64,000 bases of DNA, from the NCBI GenBank assembly GCA_944324225.1, contig CALUVL010000001.1:167504-231503 (forward strand), read 5' to 3'. The DNA comes from Candidatus Gastranaerophilales bacterium (GTDB lineage Bacteria; Cyanobacteriota; Vampirovibrionia; Gastranaerophilales; Gastranaerophilaceae). The notes under the pieces are model-generated. The model ran no database searches. It was given only the letters and a program-made list of their open reading frames with translations, and had not been told where the DNA came from. Both the position numbers and the translations under genes were made by a program. This document shows, in pieces, positions 25,063-34,611 of this stretch; the first letter of the stretch is position 1, and every line of letters begins with the position of its first letter.

Positions 25063-25980
25063 TTAACCGCCGTTTTGAGTTTTAGTTGTCAATTTAGCCT
25101 TCACTTCATTGTACTTTGTTTTTAATTCGACATCATCATCAGAGAGTATGATTGCTTTATCAAGATTGATAAGAGCATTGTTCAAATCTCCGGTTGCATA
25201 ATAGCTTAAGCCCAAAAATTTGTACACGTCGGAAGTCTGGATTTGCGAGGCAATTTTTTCAAGCGAAGTTTGGGCTTTTTTAAAGTTGCCCCGTTTAAAA
25301 AGGATAAGACCTTCGAGATATCTGTATTCAATGGTATCTTCAAGCGCAATAGCTGTCACAACATCAGTTTCTGCATCATTATAGCGCCCGAGTTCTGTTG
25401 CAACTCTTGCACGCATAGCATAGGCATAGCTTTCCTGCTGATTGTATGCAATAAACTGGGTTAAAATCGGATATGCTTCATTGTAATTTTTCATTTCAAA
25501 ATAGCAGATTCCGATATACAAAAGCGGGGCGGAAGATGGTGTTGTTGCATTAAGTGCCGCCTGATAATACTGCAGGGCTCTTTGATACTGTTTTTCTTTT
25601 CTGAAAAAATGTCCTGCAAACATATTTTGCCAGTAACCTCCGCCTGCGGCAGACTGTGAGATAAGCTGCATAGCAGATGTTTTGTTTCCTGTTTTCAATG
25701 CCGATTGAGCCTGAAAAAGTTTTGTATCCGATGTTGCAATAGGAGAAGGATTATTCCCGCTCTGCAGCTGTTTTAAAAGTGTTTTAAGCTCAGCAACTTC
25801 TTTGTTGTCAGGTTCCAGCGATAAAATTTTATCAAGGTAATCCATTGAAGATGCGTAATTCCCTGATACAGCGTAACTTGTTGCAATATCAAGATAATCG
25901 TCAGTCATTTCGTTTGCATTAACCGCCGGACAAAACATCGTCAGTGCAAGTATTGAACAGTACAAAAGAATTTTTTTCAT
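25063..25980 (-). CDS. secreted TPR protein, 305 aa
   Basis: The start at ATG 25980 gives a clean signal peptide (MKKILLYCSILALTMFCPAV) and 305 residues; the longer frame starting at 26025 would add 15 unlikely residues before it. Eight or so TPR-type repeats follow (LDIATSYAVSGNYASSMDYL, RALQYYQAALNATTPSSAPL, LKFLGLSYYATGDLNNALIN-like). TATAAT (25992-25987) lies exactly six bases before ATG, which suggests a leaderless start inside the cluster. Exported scaffold; partners unknown. Confidence 0.82.
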   Translation of the reverse strand: MKKILLYCSILALTMFCPAVNANEMTDDYLDIATSYAVSGNYASSMDYLDKILSLEPDNKEVAELKTLLKQLQSGNNPSPIATSDTKLFQAQSALKTGNKTSAMQLISQSAAGGGYWQNMFAGHFFRKEKQYQRALQYYQAALNATTPSSAPLLYIGICYFEMKNYNEAYPILTQFIAYNQQESYAYAMRARVATELGRYNDAETDVVTAIALEDTIEYRYLEGLILFKRGNFKKAQTSLEKIASQIQTSDVYKFLGLSYYATGDLNNALINLDKAIILSDDDVELKTKYNEVKAKLTTKTQNGG

Positions 25981-26008
25981 ATTCAGATTATAGCACGAAT
26001 AACTTGTT

Positions 26009-27565
26009 TTATTTTGCAACATCAAAATCCTCCACTAACAGTACCTGAATTTCGCCGGGTTTGAATTTTGCATGGAATTTGTTGTTTTCAAAAACAGGGA
26101 TGCTGTTAATTTTAATCGGAATAGACATAAGTTTGTCTGTATAATGCGGAACTTTTATATAACTTTCATTTATGTCAGAAAAATTGAGGTTCCCGAAGAC
26201 AAGGACGGTTCTGTTGTCGTGGCTCATTGCATAAGCAAATACCGAAGGATTTGATGATTTCAGAATCGTGAATTTCCCGTTTTTTATAATTGGAGCGATT
26301 GTTTGTTTGAATTTGTTAGCTAAGACAAAGTTATTATAAAGCCCCTGATTTGTAAGCCCGGGTTTCCTTGAAAAATTAAAGATATCAATTTTCCCTCTGT
26401 GAACAAAATAGAATTCGTCGTCAGTATAGGTGACGGGTGCTTTTTTATTTGCCCAGAAGTATATATAGTTGTCGCCTGTCTGGAATCCGTCTACAAAATA
26501 CGCATTGATTGGAAGAGTTGCATTCAGCCACATAATCATATCACTGTATTGTGGTCCGTTGATAAGAACAGGACTCATCTCATCATGGGTTGTGAAACTT
26601 CCTATAACGGATTTTCCTTCTTTGAATTTTTTCTCAAGATCAATATTGAATTTTACATGTTTATATAGATCTGAAGCTTTTTCCCAGTCTTTGAGGTTGA
26701 ACCAGCTTCCGTAATATCCGTCAAATCCAGCATTAAGAAGTTTGTTATAAGGTGTATAAACTCCATACTTTGACAAAGGAGTTTTCCAGCTGTCCGAGCT
26801 TTCTGCAAGCCACATAAACTGGTGGTCTTTTTTTCTTGAATATTCTATAAGCGCTTTCCAGAATTGAGCAGGCTTTAGAGCCGCTACGTCAGCTCTGATT
26901 CCGTCTGCGCCTAAATCCATAACCATGTCTACAAAACTTTTATAAAGGTTGTAAACATCAGGATTAATTTTTTCTTCTGTTCCTGCATTCAGCAACCTTA
27001 CATCAGTCCAGTCGGCCGGGACAACAGGTTGATTGCTGCTGTCTTTGACAAAAAATTCCGGATGCTGAAGATAAAGATCATAAGCCCCGCAGGCAGGAAG
27101 ATCAACAATTACTCTGATTTGTCTTTTGTGTGCTTCATTGAAAAATTTTCTTGCCTGATTTTCTAGAGATAATGTTGAATTTTTATCCTTCAATTGCGGA
27201 TTTAGAGTGTTGAAAGAAGATGCAGCATAAACTGACCCTGCAGTGCCGAGTGCTTTTGTTTTGCCTGTGGGGGTAATCGGCATGATATGAAGAGTATTTA
27301 TGCCAGCTTCCTTAAGTTCGTCAAGACGCTCTATTGCATTTAGAAATGTTCCACTTTCTTCGCCGAGATCAAACTCAATAATTCCGTTGTTGTTTGTGTC
27401 TTTTGCGTTGAAAGTCCTCAGGTTAAGTTCATATATTATTGCACCGTTAGAAAGAAATAATTTTCGCAGGTCATTTACCCAAACCTGTTGTACAGCAAAA
27501 GTTTTCGGGCATCCTAAAAGTAAGGACACAAGTATAATTAGCGAAATTTTTAACCTTTTAAACAT
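26009..27565 (-). CDS. secreted GH13-type alpha-amylase family hydrolase
   Basis: A 518-residue protein with a signal peptide (MFKRLKISLIILVSLLLGCP; a possible lipobox ends at that Cys). The TIM-barrel carries GH13 landmarks: AIIYELNLRTFNA at the start, region II with the nucleophile Asp in DGIRADVAAL, region III MWLAESSDS with the acid Glu, and region IV SFTTHDEM. A beta-sandwich domain forms the C-terminal 100 residues. It therefore probably attacks alpha-1,4 or alpha-1,6 glucans outside the cytoplasm. It starts the five-gene minus-strand cluster; AGGGG precedes the ATG. Confidence 0.88.
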   Translation of the reverse strand: MFKRLKISLIILVSLLLGCPKTFAVQQVWVNDLRKLFLSNGAIIYELNLRTFNAKDTNNNGIIEFDLGEESGTFLNAIERLDELKEAGINTLHIMPITPTGKTKALGTAGSVYAASSFNTLNPQLKDKNSTLSLENQARKFFNEAHKRQIRVIVDLPACGAYDLYLQHPEFFVKDSSNQPVVPADWTDVRLLNAGTEEKINPDVYNLYKSFVDMVMDLGADGIRADVAALKPAQFWKALIEYSRKKDHQFMWLAESSDSWKTPLSKYGVYTPYNKLLNAGFDGYYGSWFNLKDWEKASDLYKHVKFNIDLEKKFKEGKSVIGSFTTHDEMSPVLINGPQYSDMIMWLNATLPINAYFVDGFQTGDNYIYFWANKKAPVTYTDDEFYFVHRGKIDIFNFSRKPGLTNQGLYNNFVLANKFKQTIAPIIKNGKFTILKSSNPSVFAYAMSHDNRTVLVFGNLNFSDINESYIKVPHYTDKLMSIPIKINSIPVFENNKFHAKFKPGEIQVLLVEDFDVAK

Positions 27566-27690
27566 TCCAAAATCCCCTGTTAAAATTTTTTATCCCTGAC
27601 AAAATTTTAGCAGAATTAAGTTTTTATTGCAAGAAATAGTAGTTTTGTCTGTTTGCCAAATAATTAATTTTTATATATAATTTTAGTAAT

Positions 27691-28650
27691 ATGAAAAGTT
27701 ATGCGGTAGGAATAGATTTAGGCGGGACAAAAATACTGACGGCTCTTGTGGAAAGACAAACAGGAGAGGTAATCGCTTCTGTAAAAAAGAAGACCAAAAA
27801 AGAAAAGGGACCGCTTAATATAGTTCAAAAAATGAAGGATGCGGTTGAGGAGCTTTTTGAAGAAACTTCTGTTAATAAAGAACAGGTTTCCTCAATAGGA
27901 ATAGGAGCTGCAGGGCAAATAGATAGAGCAAACGGAATTTTGATAGGTGCTCCAAATCTGGATTGTTATGATTTGAATATACGGGATTTAATAATGAGTC
28001 ATTTTGAAATTCCTGTGTATCTGGGTAATGATGTTGAGATAGCAACAATAGGTGAAATGAAATTCGGCGCGGCCAAAGGATGTGATGATTTTGTATGTGT
28101 TTTTGTCGGTACCGGTGTTGGTTCGGCAATAGTGAAAAATGGTGAAATAATAAGGGGAGCAACAGGAACGGCCGGTGAAATCGGGCATATTATTGTTGAT
28201 TTGAACGGAAGACCCTGTGCTTGCGGTGCTCATGGCTGTCTTGAGGCTTATGCTTCCAGATCTGCCATAGAAAAACGGATTGAAGGTGCACTTAAAAAAG
28301 GCAGACATTCTGTTATTCTTGATTATCTCGAACCGGGCAAGTCTATTACTTCCGGAATGATTAGAAAATCAATTGAAAGAGAAGATGAGCTTGTGACAGC
28401 ATGTGTGGATGAAGCAAGTGATTATCTTTCCGGAGGAATAGCAAGTATAATCAACTTTGTTAACCCTAAGCTTGTTGTTCTGGGCGGAGGACTTATTGAG
28501 GCAGTGGATTATTTTTATAAAAATACTATTAAAAAAGCAAAGGCAAAATCTTTGCCTGTTCCTGCAAGTAAAATAGAGTTTAAAAAAGCGGCACTCGGCG
28601 ATTTTTCCGGAGTAGTCGGAGCAGCATTTTTAGAGGATAGAAAGTTATAG
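27691..28650 (+). CDS. ROK-family glucokinase-type sugar kinase
   Basis: It phosphorylates glucose or a related sugar with ATP. The 319-residue protein begins with the ATP loop VGIDLGGTKI and has the catalytic region LGNDVEIATIGE. It also carries the phosphate loop VGTGVGSA, the ROK zinc site GEIGHIIVD with CACGAHGCLEAYASR, and the second ATP-binding stretch LVVLGGGLIE. Glucokinase is the likely activity, but ROK kinases for other sugars look alike. The next gene starts two bases after its stop. Confidence 0.9.
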   Translation: MKSYAVGIDLGGTKILTALVERQTGEVIASVKKKTKKEKGPLNIVQKMKDAVEELFEETSVNKEQVSSIGIGAAGQIDRANGILIGAPNLDCYDLNIRDLIMSHFEIPVYLGNDVEIATIGEMKFGAAKGCDDFVCVFVGTGVGSAIVKNGEIIRGATGTAGEIGHIIVDLNGRPCACGAHGCLEAYASRSAIEKRIEGALKKGRHSVILDYLEPGKSITSGMIRKSIEREDELVTACVDEASDYLSGGIASIINFVNPKLVVLGGGLIEAVDYFYKNTIKKAKAKSLPVPASKIEFKKAALGDFSGVVGAAFLEDRKL

Positions 28651-28652
28651 CT

Positions 28653-29705
28653 ATGAAAAAAGTTTTGATAGTTAGGTTGTCATCAATGGGCGACATTATT
28701 TTTCATATTCCGCTCGCAAATATTTTGAAAAAGAACGGATATGAAGTAGGCTGGGTTGTGTCCGAAAAAGGATATGCCCTTCTAAAGGGTAATCCTTGTC
28801 TTGATAAAGTTTACCTTGTTCCCGCCAAAAAGTGGAAGAAACGTAAATTTAAACTGTTGAACTTTTTTGATTATTTGAGAATTCTTTCTGAAATTAGAAA
28901 AGATAAATATGATATAGTGCTGGACTGTCAGCAGATGTTCAAAAGCTTAATATGGACTATATTTTCGGGAGCAAAGAGACGAATTATTACAAAAGATTCA
29001 AAAGAGTTTGCGCAATATGGGGCAAATGAAATTCTAAAGGATATCAAAATCAACTACAACAAACATGTTTTGTATTACAATCTTGAATACGCAAAATATC
29101 TTGGATTGAACACTGATGAAATAAAATTTACTTTGCCGGATACATCTCCGGAGGTTAAAAGTTACGTTGATGAGATATTAAAAGATGTTGATAAAACAAA
29201 ACCGCTCGTGGTCATAGCTCCTGCCACAACAAGAGAGATGAAACACTGGGATGAAGGCAACTGGCGTAAAGTTGTTAATGAATTAAAAGATTCCTGCAAT
29301 CTGATATTCACCGGAATAGAGGAAAATCGTCCACTTCTGGAATCAATAGGAGCGGATAAAGGTTTAAATCTTTGCGGAAAAACTAATCTTGAAAGTCTGA
29401 GAGAACTTTTTTCCAGAGTTGATCTTGTAATGGCGCCTGACAGCGGAAGTGCACAGCTTGCCTGGGCAAGTAATAAACCTGCTGTAATTGCAATATACAC
29501 TTGTACCCCTCCTAAATATTACGGACCATTCGGAGCTGACAAGTATGTGTCTATAAACGGTGGATTAAAGTGTCAACCCTGTTCTTACACTAAAACCTGC
29601 CCGAAGGAAGGCGAAAATTACAAACTTTGTACTAAAAACCCTCCGCCTGAAAAAATACTAAATATTGTAAAAAAAATGCTTGATTTTAACACAGCGGCCT
29701 CATAA
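28653..29705 (+). CDS. GT9-family heptosyltransferase-like glycosyltransferase
   Basis: A 350-residue GT-B enzyme of the ADP-heptose:LPS heptosyltransferase family. The N-domain begins VLIVRLSSMGDIIFHIPLA, typical of RfaC/RfaF. The C-domain includes ITxP-like VVIAPATTREMKHWDE, the LCGKTNLESLRELFSR region and MAPDSGSAQLAWASNKPAV. It probably adds a heptose or another sugar to the LPS core. A C-terminal cysteine group (CQPCSYTKTCPKEGENYKLC) is retained in many RfaF-like proteins. It follows the ROK kinase by two bases. Confidence 0.9.
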   Translation: MKKVLIVRLSSMGDIIFHIPLANILKKNGYEVGWVVSEKGYALLKGNPCLDKVYLVPAKKWKKRKFKLLNFFDYLRILSEIRKDKYDIVLDCQQMFKSLIWTIFSGAKRRIITKDSKEFAQYGANEILKDIKINYNKHVLYYNLEYAKYLGLNTDEIKFTLPDTSPEVKSYVDEILKDVDKTKPLVVIAPATTREMKHWDEGNWRKVVNELKDSCNLIFTGIEENRPLLESIGADKGLNLCGKTNLESLRELFSRVDLVMAPDSGSAQLAWASNKPAVIAIYTCTPPKYYGPFGADKYVSINGGLKCQPCSYTKTCPKEGENYKLCTKNPPPEKILNIVKKMLDFNTAAS

Positions 29706-29753
29706 TACGCTATAATTTAAGTGTATTTTGGCTTATATACTTGAAGGGGCATA

Positions 29754-31658
29754 ATGAGTTTCTTTGACAAATTAAAAGAATACAGAAAAACTTTAGCGGA
29801 AATAGAAAACAGCGTTTACGGAAACAAACAGGATTATCTTGAGGTTTACGAGCGAAATCTTGAGCTGGAAAAACAGATTGCTGCAAGAACACAGGAACTT
29901 AATATTGCTAATAAAAGAATGCTTACACTTCAGCATATATGGGAAATGATGAATTCATCACGCCCTCTGGAAAGTGTTCTAGAAACTATTGTAAATAGCC
30001 TTCAGGGAGAACTCGGGTATCTCCACAGTACGATTTTAAGGCTTCAAAAAGATGAAAAAGGGTCTTATATGGCTGTTATTGCAGAAGCTGACAATTCCGT
30101 GATTAAGCGTGTTAATTCGATAATTCAGATACCAATGCAGATGCGCAGGCTAAACTATTTTGAAAATAGTTTTTATGCAGAGGCCCTCAATAAAAGAGAA
30201 ATTCGGACAACAAAGAATATAACAGAAGCCTTAAAAAGCATTATTCCTGATCTACCTCAAAACATTTCTGACAAGGTTATGAGCGGTATTCAGAGTAAGC
30301 TGCTAATAGTTATTCCTCTTTATACAAGAAATACTCCTTTTGGGTGGTTCTGTGTGTTTTCATCACGAGATGAACTTGCAGACAGCGAAACCGATTTTCT
30401 GACAATTTTTGCCCAGCAGATTGAAATGGCAATAACTATTGCGGATTTGTTTCAGGCCGTTAGAGAGCAGGCGATTACGGATGGGCTTACAGGGCTTTAT
30501 AACAGAAGATATTTTGAAGAATATATTTCCAAAGAGGTTACACGTTCATTAAGACAAAAACAACCTTTTAGCGTAATCGGGCTGGATTTGGATTTTTTGA
30601 AGAGAATTAATGATCAATTCGGGCATGCATACGGGGATCTGGCGATTAGAACGGTTGCTGAAGTTTTAAAATGTAATGCAAGATCAATAGATGTTGCTGC
30701 AAGAATGGGCGGTGAAGAATTTAATATTCTTCTTCCGGGGATTGATTCAAAAGGGGCAATGTCAGCGGCAGAAAGAATTCGAAAAGCAATTGAAGCCCGT
30801 GAACTTGATACAATTGGGCATATTACGGCAAGTATCGGGGTTGCTTCATTTCCGGAGCATTCTGACAGTCTTGAAGAAGTTCTAGATCTTACAGATCAGG
30901 CTATGTATCAGTCTAAACGCAATGGCCGAAACAGGGTTACACTTGCCAAACCTGTTTCGGAAACAAGCTGGCAGGAAGTTGCAGTGAATACTTTTCTTGA
31001 TATTCTTTCAAAACACAATGTGCCGATTGACGGAACCCTGTCCAATGAGTTGGTTGAGAAGCTTTCGACAATTAATCAGCAGACTGAAATGCCCAAAGAA
31101 ATTCTTTATACTGTAGCAGATATGCTCACCAGAACATACAATCCTCTGCATGAGGCAGGTTCTGTCAAATCAAAAGTTTTACTGGCTTCATCTCTTGCCA
31201 AAAGGTTCGATCTTTCAAAAGATGAGATCGATAGACTGAAAGTTGCTGTGCTTTTGTATGATATTGGAAATATTATGCTTCCGAAAGAAATTTTGCAAAA
31301 AGCGGCTCCCTTAACTGCGGAAGAACGCCGGCATGTTCAGGAACATCCTGTGATTGCGGCAAGAGATATTTTGAAACCTATTTCTTATGTTCAGGATATT
31401 ATTCCGATTATTGAACATCATCACGAAAATTGGGACGGTACAGGTTATCCGGGCAGAATTTCTAAAGATGAAATCCCGATAACTTCTCAAATAATTCTGA
31501 TTGTGGATGCTTATTTTGCACTGACAGAGCAGCGGCCATACAGAGCAAAGCTTTCGCCGGTCGAAGCTTTGATTGAGATTAAAAAAGACACCGGTAAAAA
31601 GTGGTCAGAGGCGCTCGTACAGGAATTTGTCACTTTGATTGAACATGACCTGAATTAA
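29754..31658 (+). CDS. GAF-GGDEF diguanylate cyclase with degenerate HD-GYP domain
   Basis: A 634-residue signalling protein. An N-terminal coiled coil (1-60) precedes a GAF domain (about 60-240). The GGDEF domain has an intact active site GGEEF (319-323) and an inhibitory RxxD site (RSID, 310-313), so it should make c-di-GMP and be feedback-inhibited. The C-terminal part (about 460-634) is HD-GYP-like. It has HHHENWDGTGYP starting at residue 555, but the HD dyad reads YD (LLYDIGNIMLP, about 502-503), so hydrolysis is doubtful. GAAGGGG precedes the ATG. Confidence 0.9.
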   Translation: MSFFDKLKEYRKTLAEIENSVYGNKQDYLEVYERNLELEKQIAARTQELNIANKRMLTLQHIWEMMNSSRPLESVLETIVNSLQGELGYLHSTILRLQKDEKGSYMAVIAEADNSVIKRVNSIIQIPMQMRRLNYFENSFYAEALNKREIRTTKNITEALKSIIPDLPQNISDKVMSGIQSKLLIVIPLYTRNTPFGWFCVFSSRDELADSETDFLTIFAQQIEMAITIADLFQAVREQAITDGLTGLYNRRYFEEYISKEVTRSLRQKQPFSVIGLDLDFLKRINDQFGHAYGDLAIRTVAEVLKCNARSIDVAARMGGEEFNILLPGIDSKGAMSAAERIRKAIEARELDTIGHITASIGVASFPEHSDSLEEVLDLTDQAMYQSKRNGRNRVTLAKPVSETSWQEVAVNTFLDILSKHNVPIDGTLSNELVEKLSTINQQTEMPKEILYTVADMLTRTYNPLHEAGSVKSKVLLASSLAKRFDLSKDEIDRLKVAVLLYDIGNIMLPKEILQKAAPLTAEERRHVQEHPVIAARDILKPISYVQDIIPIIEHHHENWDGTGYPGRISKDEIPITSQIILIVDAYFALTEQRPYRAKLSPVEALIEIKKDTGKKWSEALVQEFVTLIEHDLN

Positions 31659-31703
31659 TAATGCTTGATGGTGCCAGGATTTGAAAAGTTTGACTAAAAA
31701 ATT

Positions 31704-32615
31704 ATGAAAGAAAAAGAGTTTATAAATGCAATTAAAACTGTGCTGAATTCCTCGTATATAGGGGATGACTGCGCTTATATTGAGAGTTTGGGTGTTGTTA
31801 TTTCACAAGACAATCTTGTGGAAGATGTTCATTTTAAACTTGATTGGACAACTCCTTATCAGTTGGGTTGGAAGTCTGCGATGGTGAATATTTCTGACAT
31901 TTGCGCAAGCGGAGCAAATCCTGAATTCTTAACTGTGGGGCTGTCTTTGCCTGAGAATATTACTGTTGAGTTTATAAAAGATTTTTACAGAGGCATGAAA
32001 GATGCATCAGCCGGTGTTGAAATTGTAGGAGGGGATATAACAGGATCTGATAAAGTTTTTATTTCCGTAACCGCTATCGGAAAAACTGAGGGGCGTAAAA
32101 TTTCCTCAAGAAAAAATGCAAAAATAGGACAAAAAATAGTTGTATCAGGTCATCATGGTTCGAGCGGAGCCGGATTAAGGCTTTTGACGGACGGAAAAAC
32201 AGAGCCGAAAAAATTTATAGACGCACATCTTATGCCGTATGCGCAAGTTGGATTTTCGAAAAAAATTGCTGAATCAATGAAAAATGATTATGCCATGATG
32301 GACACATCTGACGGACTTATGGACGCTCTGTCGCAGATAGCTGCTGCAAGCGGAGTTAATCTTGAAATAGATTTTGCAAAAATTCCGTTTGACGAAGATT
32401 TAAAAATGTTTGATGATTATGAGACCTTAATTTTCTTTGGCGGAGAGGATTATCAACTTGTCGCAACTGTAGATGAAGATGTTTCTAAAGATTTGACAGT
32501 AATCGGCAGAGTTAAGGAAGGCGCCGGTGTCACGGTTTTGTATGAAAACAATATCAAGAAACATTTTTCAAAATCTGATGCGGAAGAGAAAATCTTTAAA
32601 CATTTTGAAGCTTAA
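31704..32615 (+). CDS. thiL: thiamine-monophosphate kinase
   Basis: It makes thiamine diphosphate from thiamine monophosphate with ATP. The 303-residue protein has the metal and phosphate site IGDDCAYIES near the N-terminus, QDNLVEDVHFKL, NISDICASGANPE and GGDITGSDK. The C-domain includes MDTSDGLMDALSQIA and FGGEDYQLV. No thiamine riboswitch is seen upstream and no ribosome binding site stands before the ATG. The stop lies two bases from the stop of the convergent methyltransferase gene. Confidence 0.93.
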   Translation: MKEKEFINAIKTVLNSSYIGDDCAYIESLGVVISQDNLVEDVHFKLDWTTPYQLGWKSAMVNISDICASGANPEFLTVGLSLPENITVEFIKDFYRGMKDASAGVEIVGGDITGSDKVFISVTAIGKTEGRKISSRKNAKIGQKIVVSGHHGSSGAGLRLLTDGKTEPKKFIDAHLMPYAQVGFSKKIAESMKNDYAMMDTSDGLMDALSQIAAASGVNLEIDFAKIPFDEDLKMFDDYETLIFFGGEDYQLVATVDEDVSKDLTVIGRVKEGAGVTVLYENNIKKHFSKSDAEEKIFKHFEA

Positions 32616-32617
32616 AT

Positions 32618-33187
32618 TTATCCGAGTTTTCTTGCAAGCGACAGTCCCGCAGGAAGAGTCAGAACAACATTTTCATAATCAGGACGCCTGTTTATTTCGT
32701 CAATGAATGGTTTAACTTTTTTCTCATGAGAAAGTACATTATCCACAGCTAGGAATCCGCCTGCCATAAGATGCGGATGTATCAGTTCAAAATATTTTAA
32801 AGTTTCGCTTTTGTTTGCATCAATAAATACAAAATCAAACTTTGTATCTTCCGGTAAATATTCTAAGATCTTTATTGCAGACCCTTCGATAGTTGTAATT
32901 ATATCCAGAACTCCGCATTTTTCAAAGTTTTCACGGGCTGGCTTAATTCGTTTATCGTAAAATTCGATTGTCGTAAGCTTTCCGCCTGTTTCTTTAAGCG
33001 CTTTTGCAATCCATATCCCTGAATATCCGTTTGAAGTGCCAAGTTCCAAGACATTTTTTGATTTTGCAGTGCGGATAAGAAGGTTCAAAAATTCTCCGGT
33101 TACACGTGATATGTTCCAGAATTGCCGTTGTGTCTTTTCCAGTTCCAGTAATGTTTCCTGCGTTGCAATATCAAATTGTTCTATCAT
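32618..33187 (-). CDS. SAM-dependent O-methyltransferase
   Basis: A 189-residue class I methyltransferase of the catechol-O-methyltransferase-like family 3. It has the SAM-binding loop VLELGTSNGYSGIWIAKAL, TIEFYDKRIKPARENF, the metal and SAM region FDFVFIDANKSET and AVDNVLSH. Its substrate is unknown. Its ATG overlaps the stop of the beta-propeller gene by four bases (ATGA), so they share one message with dnaJ and perhaps grpE. Confidence 0.88.
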   Translation of the reverse strand: MIEQFDIATQETLLELEKTQRQFWNISRVTGEFLNLLIRTAKSKNVLELGTSNGYSGIWIAKALKETGGKLTTIEFYDKRIKPARENFEKCGVLDIITTIEGSAIKILEYLPEDTKFDFVFIDANKSETLKYFELIHPHLMAGGFLAVDNVLSHEKKVKPFIDEINRRPDYENVVLTLPAGLSLARKLG

Positions 33188-34611
33188 TTGTTTATCTTCT
33201 TAACTTTGTCTACGACTACGATTGAGTTAATCGGTATTTCAACGGAATTTGATTTGATAACCTTTTTATTTGCAAGGTCTACAATCGTATATTTTTTTGC
33301 CTGTGTGTCTGTGACAATCGCAAGGTCTGTGTTATCTATCCTGAAAATTTTTGTTGAAAATCCGTTTGTACCGAGTTTAATAACATCTGTCAGCTGGTCT
33401 GTTTCGGTGTCAATTACGCAGATTTCGTTGCTGACAGCTCCGAGAATGTACAGCATTCCCTTATATACAAGCATATCAACAGGTTTTTCCGTAATATCGG
33501 TTTCGCCGACAAGCCCGACCGTTGCATAATCAATTATTGCAAGTCTGTTTTTTGTGCGGCTTGTGATGTAGATTTTCCCGTTGGCATATGCGATTTTTGA
33601 AGTATTCGGGAAACGTCCGATTTCTTTCAGGAGATATTTGTTGTCTAATTCTACTGCCCAGATTTCGTTTGATTTTTTGTCAACATAAAAAATCTTTGAA
33701 CCGTCTTCGCTTAATGTCAATTTTTCGCACATTCCGTTGAGTTTCAACTGTCTTTTCAGCGTCATTGTGTCAAGGTTTAATACATAAATGCTTGCGTCCG
33801 AAGGCGCCGCAATGTATGCAATTTTGTTTTTCCTGTCAATAATTATTTCATCAGGCTGGGTTTTTAATTCTATTTGTTTGATAATTTGTTCATCAGCAAG
33901 CGAGATTATGTCTACAGATTTTTTGTTGTAAGAGGTTACAAGAAGAAATTTGCCGTCGTAACCTTTTACTGAAATCGGTATATTGTCTTGCGAAAGCGCA
34001 TATTCAGGCGTTTGTTTTGAGGGATTCACGACCTGAATGTTTTTTGACATATTTGTTGTTGCATAGATTGTTTTGTTTGCCAGCTGCGGAATTAGAGAAA
34101 GCGAATTAACAACTGTATTTTTGCCGGTAGACGGAACCACTTTCAGCGTTGGGTCATGGACTGTTGTAATCTGAAGGTTGCCGATAATTCCCTGCATATT
34201 TTCGGGGATTACAAGACCTCTCGGTACAAGCATGTCCTGCGGCAAAAGCCCTGATTTAATCTGATGCGGTGGCGTTTGAAGTTTTGCAATACCTTTTCTG
34301 CCGTCCGGCAAATCTGTTACTTTTAAAAGTGTATAATCATTGTTGAAAATTATTACATCCGGTTTGTCGGAAAGTTTTTTGTTTTTTGGAATTGTTTCTG
34401 ATATTTCCAAAGTTTCAGGATTTAGAATTCTTGCCGGAATTACAGGAAGATAAATTGTGTTGTCAGGCAAAATTATGACCCCGTCAAAACGAAAGTTTGT
34501 ATTCGGGAATGATTGATTGACGATGGTTTTAACATTGTCCGGAAGTTTTGCTGCGTATGCATAGCCGGCGGTTGTTAAAAATATAATCAGTGCAATCAAA
34601 AATTTGCGCAT
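33184..34611 (-). CDS. secreted YncE-like beta-propeller protein
   Basis: A 475-residue exported protein with a signal peptide (MRKFLIALIIFLTTAGYAYA). Repeated blade motifs such as VDIISLADEQIIKQIEL, IYVLNLDTMTLKRQLKL and ICVIDTETDQLTDVIKL indicate a seven-bladed propeller of the YncE/YVTN type in the C-terminal 300 residues. The N-terminal 150 residues are less clear. Propellers of this type often bind other proteins or cofactors in the periplasm. It starts at the base where dnaJ ends and continues into the methyltransferase gene. Confidence 0.82.
   Translation of the reverse strand: MRKFLIALIIFLTTAGYAYAAKLPDNVKTIVNQSFPNTNFRFDGVIILPDNTIYLPVIPARILNPETLEISETIPKNKKLSDKPDVIIFNNDYTLLKVTDLPDGRKGIAKLQTPPHQIKSGLLPQDMLVPRGLVIPENMQGIIGNLQITTVHDPTLKVVPSTGKNTVVNSLSLIPQLANKTIYATTNMSKNIQVVNPSKQTPEYALSQDNIPISVKGYDGKFLLVTSYNKKSVDIISLADEQIIKQIELKTQPDEIIIDRKNKIAYIAAPSDASIYVLNLDTMTLKRQLKLNGMCEKLTLSEDGSKIFYVDKKSNEIWAVELDNKYLLKEIGRFPNTSKIAYANGKIYITSRTKNRLAIIDYATVGLVGETDITEKPVDMLVYKGMLYILGAVSNEICVIDTETDQLTDVIKLGTNGFSTKIFRIDNTDLAIVTDTQAKKYTIVDLANKKVIKSNSVEIPINSIVVVDKVKKINK

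Noticed and set aside
31660..31703. TPP riboswitch before thiL
   Set aside because: Only 45 bases separate thiL from the preceding gene and no thi-box sequence is visible.
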